Shown here: piece after piece, positions 60,652-64,000 of the stretch
Layout: each line of letters begins with the position of its first letter
Position numbering within the stretch: the stretch's first letter is position 1
Assembly (NCBI GenBank): GCA_028285625.1
Contig: JANQOX010000002.1
Coordinates: 1-64,000 of the forward strand
Direction of reading: 5' to 3'
Length of the DNA stretch: 64,000 nucleotides
Source of the DNA: Myxococcota bacterium
GTDB taxonomy: Bacteria > Myxococcota_A > UBA9160 > UBA6930
Program-made: the position numbers and the translations under genes
The notes under the pieces: generated by a model
The model's input: the letters and a program-made list of their open reading frames with translations, nothing else
What the model was told of the DNA's origin: nothing
The model's database searches: none

Positions 60652-61902
60652 ATGAGCGAGACGAAGGAGGATCTTTCAGCAGGTGAGGCGGCTGCACTGC
60701 TCGGCGTGAAGCTTCCGACGCTCTACGCCTACGTGAGCCGCGGCCTGCTCCGCAGCGATGCCGGCGACCACGGCCGCGCCCGGCGCTACCGGCGCTCGGA
60801 CGTGGAGGCCCTGCGCAGCCGGCGTCGACGGGACGCCGCGGGCGCGCTCCGCTGGGGCGAGCCCATCCTCGAGACGGGTCTCACGGAGATGACGCAGGAG
60901 GGTCCGCGCTATCGCGGTCATCTGGCCACCGACCTCGCGCGTGCGGGCACGCGCTTCGAGCGGGTGGCCGAGCTCCTTTGGACCGGCGTTCTGCCCGACG
61001 AGGCGCCCCACTGGCCGGCCCCCGAAGCCGCGGTGCACGAAGCGCTGCCTTCCCTGCTCGAACCCGACGCCTCGACCCACGCCGTGGCCTCGCTGATGGT
61101 GGCCGCGCTCTCCGCCCGCGACGCCGCCCGCCACGACCTGCGCATCGAGGCCGTGCTCCCGCGCGCCCGTCGCATGATTCGCGGTCTGGCGGCGGCGCTC
61201 GCCCTGCCCGGCGCACCCCATCGGGCCGAGGCTTCGCTTCGGGTAGAAGGGGTCGCCGAGGCCGTGCTCGTGGCGCTCGGTGTCGTTCCGAGTCCGGCGG
61301 CCGTGGCCGCGGTCGACCAATGCCTGGTGCTGCTGGCGGACCACGAGCTCAACGCATCGACGTTCGCCGCGCGGGTCATCGCCAGCTCGCAGGCCGACCT
61401 CTACGCCGCGGTGCTCGGCGGGCTGGGCTCGCTCTCGGGGCCGCTGCATGGGTCGGCGTCGGATCACGTCGAGTTGCTGGTGCGCGAAGCCCGCGACCTG
61501 GCGAGCCCCGAACAGGTGATCCGCGAGCGCGATCGGCGGGGCGAGCGGCTCCCCGGCTTCGGCCATCCGTTCTACGACGGTGCCGACGCGCGCGCCGAGG
61601 TGCTCTTCGAGACCTGCTTCGACCTGGCGCCCGATGTGCCCGAGCTGCGCACCCTGGGCGCCCTCGCCGACGCCATGGCGGCTGCAGGCCGACCGGCGCC
61701 CAACGTCGATCTGGCGCTGGTCGCGTTGCGAGCGGCGCTGGGCCTACCGGCCGGCGCTGCCCTGGGGTTCTTCGTCGTGGGACGCGCCGCCGGCTGGACC
61801 GCCCACGTGCTCGAGCAGCAGCGCGACGGCCATCTGATCCGGCCGCGTGCGCGCTACCAGGCTCCGTCCGATGCGCTCGCGGCCGACGACCCGCAGAGCT
61901 GA
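60652..61902 (+). CDS. MerR-type HTH-citrate synthase fusion
   Basis: A 416-residue protein. Residues ~8-60 are an HTH of the MerR/excisionase type (LSAGEAAALLGVKLPTLYAYVSRG, then RARRYRRSDVEAL). The rest is a citrate synthase-like domain: LADHELNASTFAARV with the first His, GFGHPFYDGADARAE with the second His and PNVDLALVALRAAL with the Asp. All three catalytic positions are thus kept. It may act as an enzyme, as a metabolite-sensing regulator, or both. AAGG 7 bases upstream supports ATG 60652. It is divergent from the other citrate synthase across a shared operator. Confidence 0.9.
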   Translation: MSETKEDLSAGEAAALLGVKLPTLYAYVSRGLLRSDAGDHGRARRYRRSDVEALRSRRRRDAAGALRWGEPILETGLTEMTQEGPRYRGHLATDLARAGTRFERVAELLWTGVLPDEAPHWPAPEAAVHEALPSLLEPDASTHAVASLMVAALSARDAARHDLRIEAVLPRARRMIRGLAAALALPGAPHRAEASLRVEGVAEAVLVALGVVPSPAAVAAVDQCLVLLADHELNASTFAARVIASSQADLYAAVLGGLGSLSGPLHGSASDHVELLVREARDLASPEQVIRERDRRGERLPGFGHPFYDGADARAEVLFETCFDLAPDVPELRTLGALADAMAAAGRPAPNVDLALVALRAALGLPAGAALGFFVVGRAAGWTAHVLEQQRDGHLIRPRARYQAPSDALAADDPQS

Positions 61903-61936
61903 GCACGCCACCCATCCCACCTGATGGCGTCGGGCG

Positions 61937-64000
61937 CTAGTCCTTCGCCACGCGGCGCTTTCCGATCCACTCGAGCAGCGCCTGCACGGCCGTCGTGTTC
62001 GCCAGGCGGTGGGTGGCGGCGGTGGGCGTGTCGGCGCTGCCCACGCGGAAGGTCAGGGACAGGCCCGCCAGGAACCGGAACGCATCCTCGTCGGTGAGGT
62101 CGTCGCCCACGTAGATCACGCGCACGTGCTCCGACCAGGCCGGGCCGTAGCGGTCGCGCAGCACGTGCAGCACCGCGCGCCCCTTGTCCCAGCCGATTGG
62201 CGGCCGGGCCTCCACGGCCTCGTGCGCGTCCCGGGCCTGGTAGCCCGCGGACGTCATGATCGTCCGAACCTTGTCGATCATCGCCCGGCGCTTGCTCCGG
62301 GGGACCGCGCGGTAGTGGAACGTGAGCGTCGGGCCCTTGGCCTCGGTCCAGGCGCCGAAGCTGGCGACGGCGTCGAGCTCTTCGGCCAGCGCGTCGGCGC
62401 GTCCGGCGTAGTGCACCAGGTCTTCGTGGCTGAAGTGCTCGATCCCCGGCCCCTCGATCTCCAGGCCGTGGTTGCCCGCGTAGATCAGCCGGTCGTCGCC
62501 GACCTGCTTGCGCACGTCGCCCAGGGCGCGACCGCTCACGATCGAGACGTCGGTGTCGTCGCGTTCGGCGCACGCCTCGAGGGCCCTGCGCATGGGCCGG
62601 CCGAGCTTGGCCTTGCTGGGGTGATCGACCAGCGGCGTCAAGGTGCCGTCGTAGTCGAGAAAGAGGCAAAGCGGATACTGCTTGATGAACGGGCGCAGCC
62701 AGCCCTCGATCTCCGCGGCCGTCAGCGGTTGCAGCTCGGCGTGATGGGCTTCGGCCGCGGTGAGGAACGTCGAGGTCCAGCTGTCGAGGTCGTCGCGCCG
62801 CTCGCGTCGCCGCAGGCTGGCCATGCGCGAGGCGCGCTCGTCTTCTTCCATGGAGAGCGCCCGGTGGATGGCGGAGGCGGTCTCGTCGAGGTCGAAGGGG
62901 TTCACCTGGAGCGCTTCGCGCATGGTCTCGGCCGCGCCCGCCATCCGCGACAGGATCAGGACGCCGGGGTCCTCCACCTGGCACGCGACGTACTCCTTGG
63001 CCACGAGGTTCATGCCGTCACGCAGCGGGGTCACCAGCGCCGCATGGGCATCGCGGTACAGCGCACAAAGCCGCTCTCGGGGGACGGAGCGGTACAGGTA
63101 CCGGATCGGGGACCAGCCTGCGGTCGCGAAGCGGCCGTTGACCTGGCCCACCAGCTCGTCGATCTCGCGCTTCAGCTCGCGGTACTCGGCCACCTGGGAG
63201 CGGCTCGGCACCGCGAGCTGGAGCAGCACGACCTTCTCGCGGTGGTCCGGGTGAAGCTCGAGCAGCCGCTCGAACGCGCGGATGCGCTCGGGGATGCCCT
63301 TCGTGTAGTCGAGCCGGTCGACGCCGAGTACCACGCGTTCCTGGCCCAGGGGCGCGCTCGGCTGGTTCATGGCGGTGGCTTCGAAAGCGCCGAACTCGAC
63401 GCCGATCGGGTAGTCGCCCACCTGGATCGTGCGGTCGCCGTGCTCGACCACCATCTTGTCGCGGTCCACGCGCAGACCCAGTCGCCGCTCGCAGCAGTCC
63501 AGGAAGTTCAGCGCGTAGCCCGGTACGTGGAAGCCCACGAGATCGCAGGCCAGGACGCCTCTCAGGAGCTGCCGGTCCCAGGGGCACAGGCGGAACACGT
63601 CGTAGGGCGGGAACGGGATGTGCAGGAAGAACGCCGAACGCAGCTCGGGCCGCTCGCGGCGCACCAGCTCCGGGACGAGCATCAGGTGGTAGTCGTGGAT
63701 CCACACCAGCGAGCTCTCGGGTGCGTTCTTGGCCACGGCGTCCGCAAAGCGATGGTTCACGTCGGCGTAGACCTGCCAGTCGCGGCGTTCGAACTGGGTC
63801 ACGTCCGGCAGCGAATGGAACAGGGGCCACAGCGTGCGGTTGGAGAACCCGTGGTAGTAGCGCTGGACGTCGTTCTCGGTGAGCCGGACGGGGGCCAGCC
63901 CGTAGTCGAGATCGTCGTCCGCCAGGCGCTCGCCCTTGCGCAGTTCGATCCCCGGCCAGCCGATCCACACGCCGCCCTGCTTGGTGAGGGCGGGCTCGAG
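61937..64000 (-). CDS. Bifunctional trehalose-6-phosphate synthase/phosphatase (5' end outside window)
   Basis: An OtsA-OtsB fusion with 687 residues visible; the N-terminal ~25-30 residues lie beyond the right edge, where the frame stays open to base 64000. The GT20 synthase part shows GGVWIGWPG, WIHDYHLMLVPELV, FFLHIPFPPYDVFR, LGVDRLDYTKGIPERI and PLRDGMNLVAKEYVA. The phosphatase part (about the last 250 residues) shows LFLDYDGTLTPL (Asp-x-Asp), VSGR, GNHGLEIEG and YVGDDLTDEDAF. It makes trehalose from UDP-glucose and glucose 6-phosphate in one polypeptide, an osmo- and desiccation protectant. Confidence 0.95.
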   Translation of the reverse strand, partial: LEPALTKQGGVWIGWPGIELRKGERLADDDLDYGLAPVRLTENDVQRYYHGFSNRTLWPLFHSLPDVTQFERRDWQVYADVNHRFADAVAKNAPESSLVWIHDYHLMLVPELVRRERPELRSAFFLHIPFPPYDVFRLCPWDRQLLRGVLACDLVGFHVPGYALNFLDCCERRLGLRVDRDKMVVEHGDRTIQVGDYPIGVEFGAFEATAMNQPSAPLGQERVVLGVDRLDYTKGIPERIRAFERLLELHPDHREKVVLLQLAVPSRSQVAEYRELKREIDELVGQVNGRFATAGWSPIRYLYRSVPRERLCALYRDAHAALVTPLRDGMNLVAKEYVACQVEDPGVLILSRMAGAAETMREALQVNPFDLDETASAIHRALSMEEDERASRMASLRRRERRDDLDSWTSTFLTAAEAHHAELQPLTAAEIEGWLRPFIKQYPLCLFLDYDGTLTPLVDHPSKAKLGRPMRRALEACAERDDTDVSIVSGRALGDVRKQVGDDRLIYAGNHGLEIEGPGIEHFSHEDLVHYAGRADALAEELDAVASFGAWTEAKGPTLTFHYRAVPRSKRRAMIDKVRTIMTSAGYQARDAHEAVEARPPIGWDKGRAVLHVLRDRYGPAWSEHVRVIYVGDDLTDEDAFRFLAGLSLTFRVGSADTPTAATHRLANTTAVQALLEWIGKRRVAKD

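Overview
The window is a gene-dense, very GC-rich bacterial chromosome segment (GC near 70% by eye) from a Gram-negative aerobe. Outer-membrane and periplasmic proteins (MlaC-type lipid carrier, DUF1329 protein, lipoprotein phosphatase) show a diderm cell. A CoA-transferase, MaoC hydratase, luciferase-like oxidoreductase, DUF1329 protein, thiolase and aldehyde:ferredoxin oxidoreductase together resemble deltaproteobacterial, Myxococcota- or Binatota-like environmental genomes. That placement is an inference; no rRNA or other marker is present. I see 59 protein genes, two of them cut by the window edges, and no rRNA, tRNA, CRISPR array, transposase or prophage gene.

Layout. 1-9.7 kb: lipid-carrier and hydrolase genes, aconitase, NnrS, a kinase-less 7TM-PAS protein, a VTT membrane protein, lipid kinase, queuosine salvage and a half-size permease. 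9.8-14.9 kb: a lysine-rich histone-like protein, CoA-transferase, a periplasmic cyclohexadienyl dehydratase-chorismate mutase fusion, a cold-shock protein and NAD synthetase. 15-18.2 kb: an amine-oxidase-like flavoprotein and an orphan LanC-like protein, bracketed by two copies of a 29-bp direct repeat. 18.3-24.4 kb: MaoC, unknown genes, a luciferase-like oxidoreductase, DUF1329, pterin dehydratase and a DHH phosphoesterase. 24.4-25.5 kb: the only long gene-free stretch, ending in about 3.3 copies of a ~117-bp tandem repeat. 25.5-33 kb: a HEAT-like protein, then a tungsten/molybdenum aldehyde oxidoreductase cluster (MoaD-like, AOR, two MoeA paralogues, YheT hydrolase). 33-41 kb: thiolase, GST-like, SDR, MATE, phosphatase, RNA methyltransferase, response regulator and a solitary TOPRIM protein. 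41-49.4 kb: CBS protein, an NtrB/NtrC-like pair, zinc alcohol dehydrogenase, methyltransferase, HAD phosphatase, NFU scaffold and a minimal penicillin-binding protein. 49.5-64 kb: PilZ effector, CPBP protease, AlgH, MFS carrier, HxlR regulator-GST pair, exo/endonuclease-phosphatase, ABC-F ATPase, ArgC, TSUP permease, two divergent citrate synthases (one carrying a MerR-type DNA-binding domain) and a bifunctional trehalose synthase/phosphatase.

Three modules deserve most attention. The AOR cluster holds the enzyme, a sulfur carrier and two metal-insertion proteins in one stop-start-coupled run. The divergent citrate synthases share a short promoter region in which a palindrome overlaps a good -35 box, suggesting that the HTH-citrate synthase controls its partner. 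The PheC-AroQ fusion would convert exported chorismate to phenylpyruvate or phenylalanine outside the cytoplasm. Three convergent gene pairs end on one shared CTAG in which each strand reads a TAG stop, which shows how compact the genome is.
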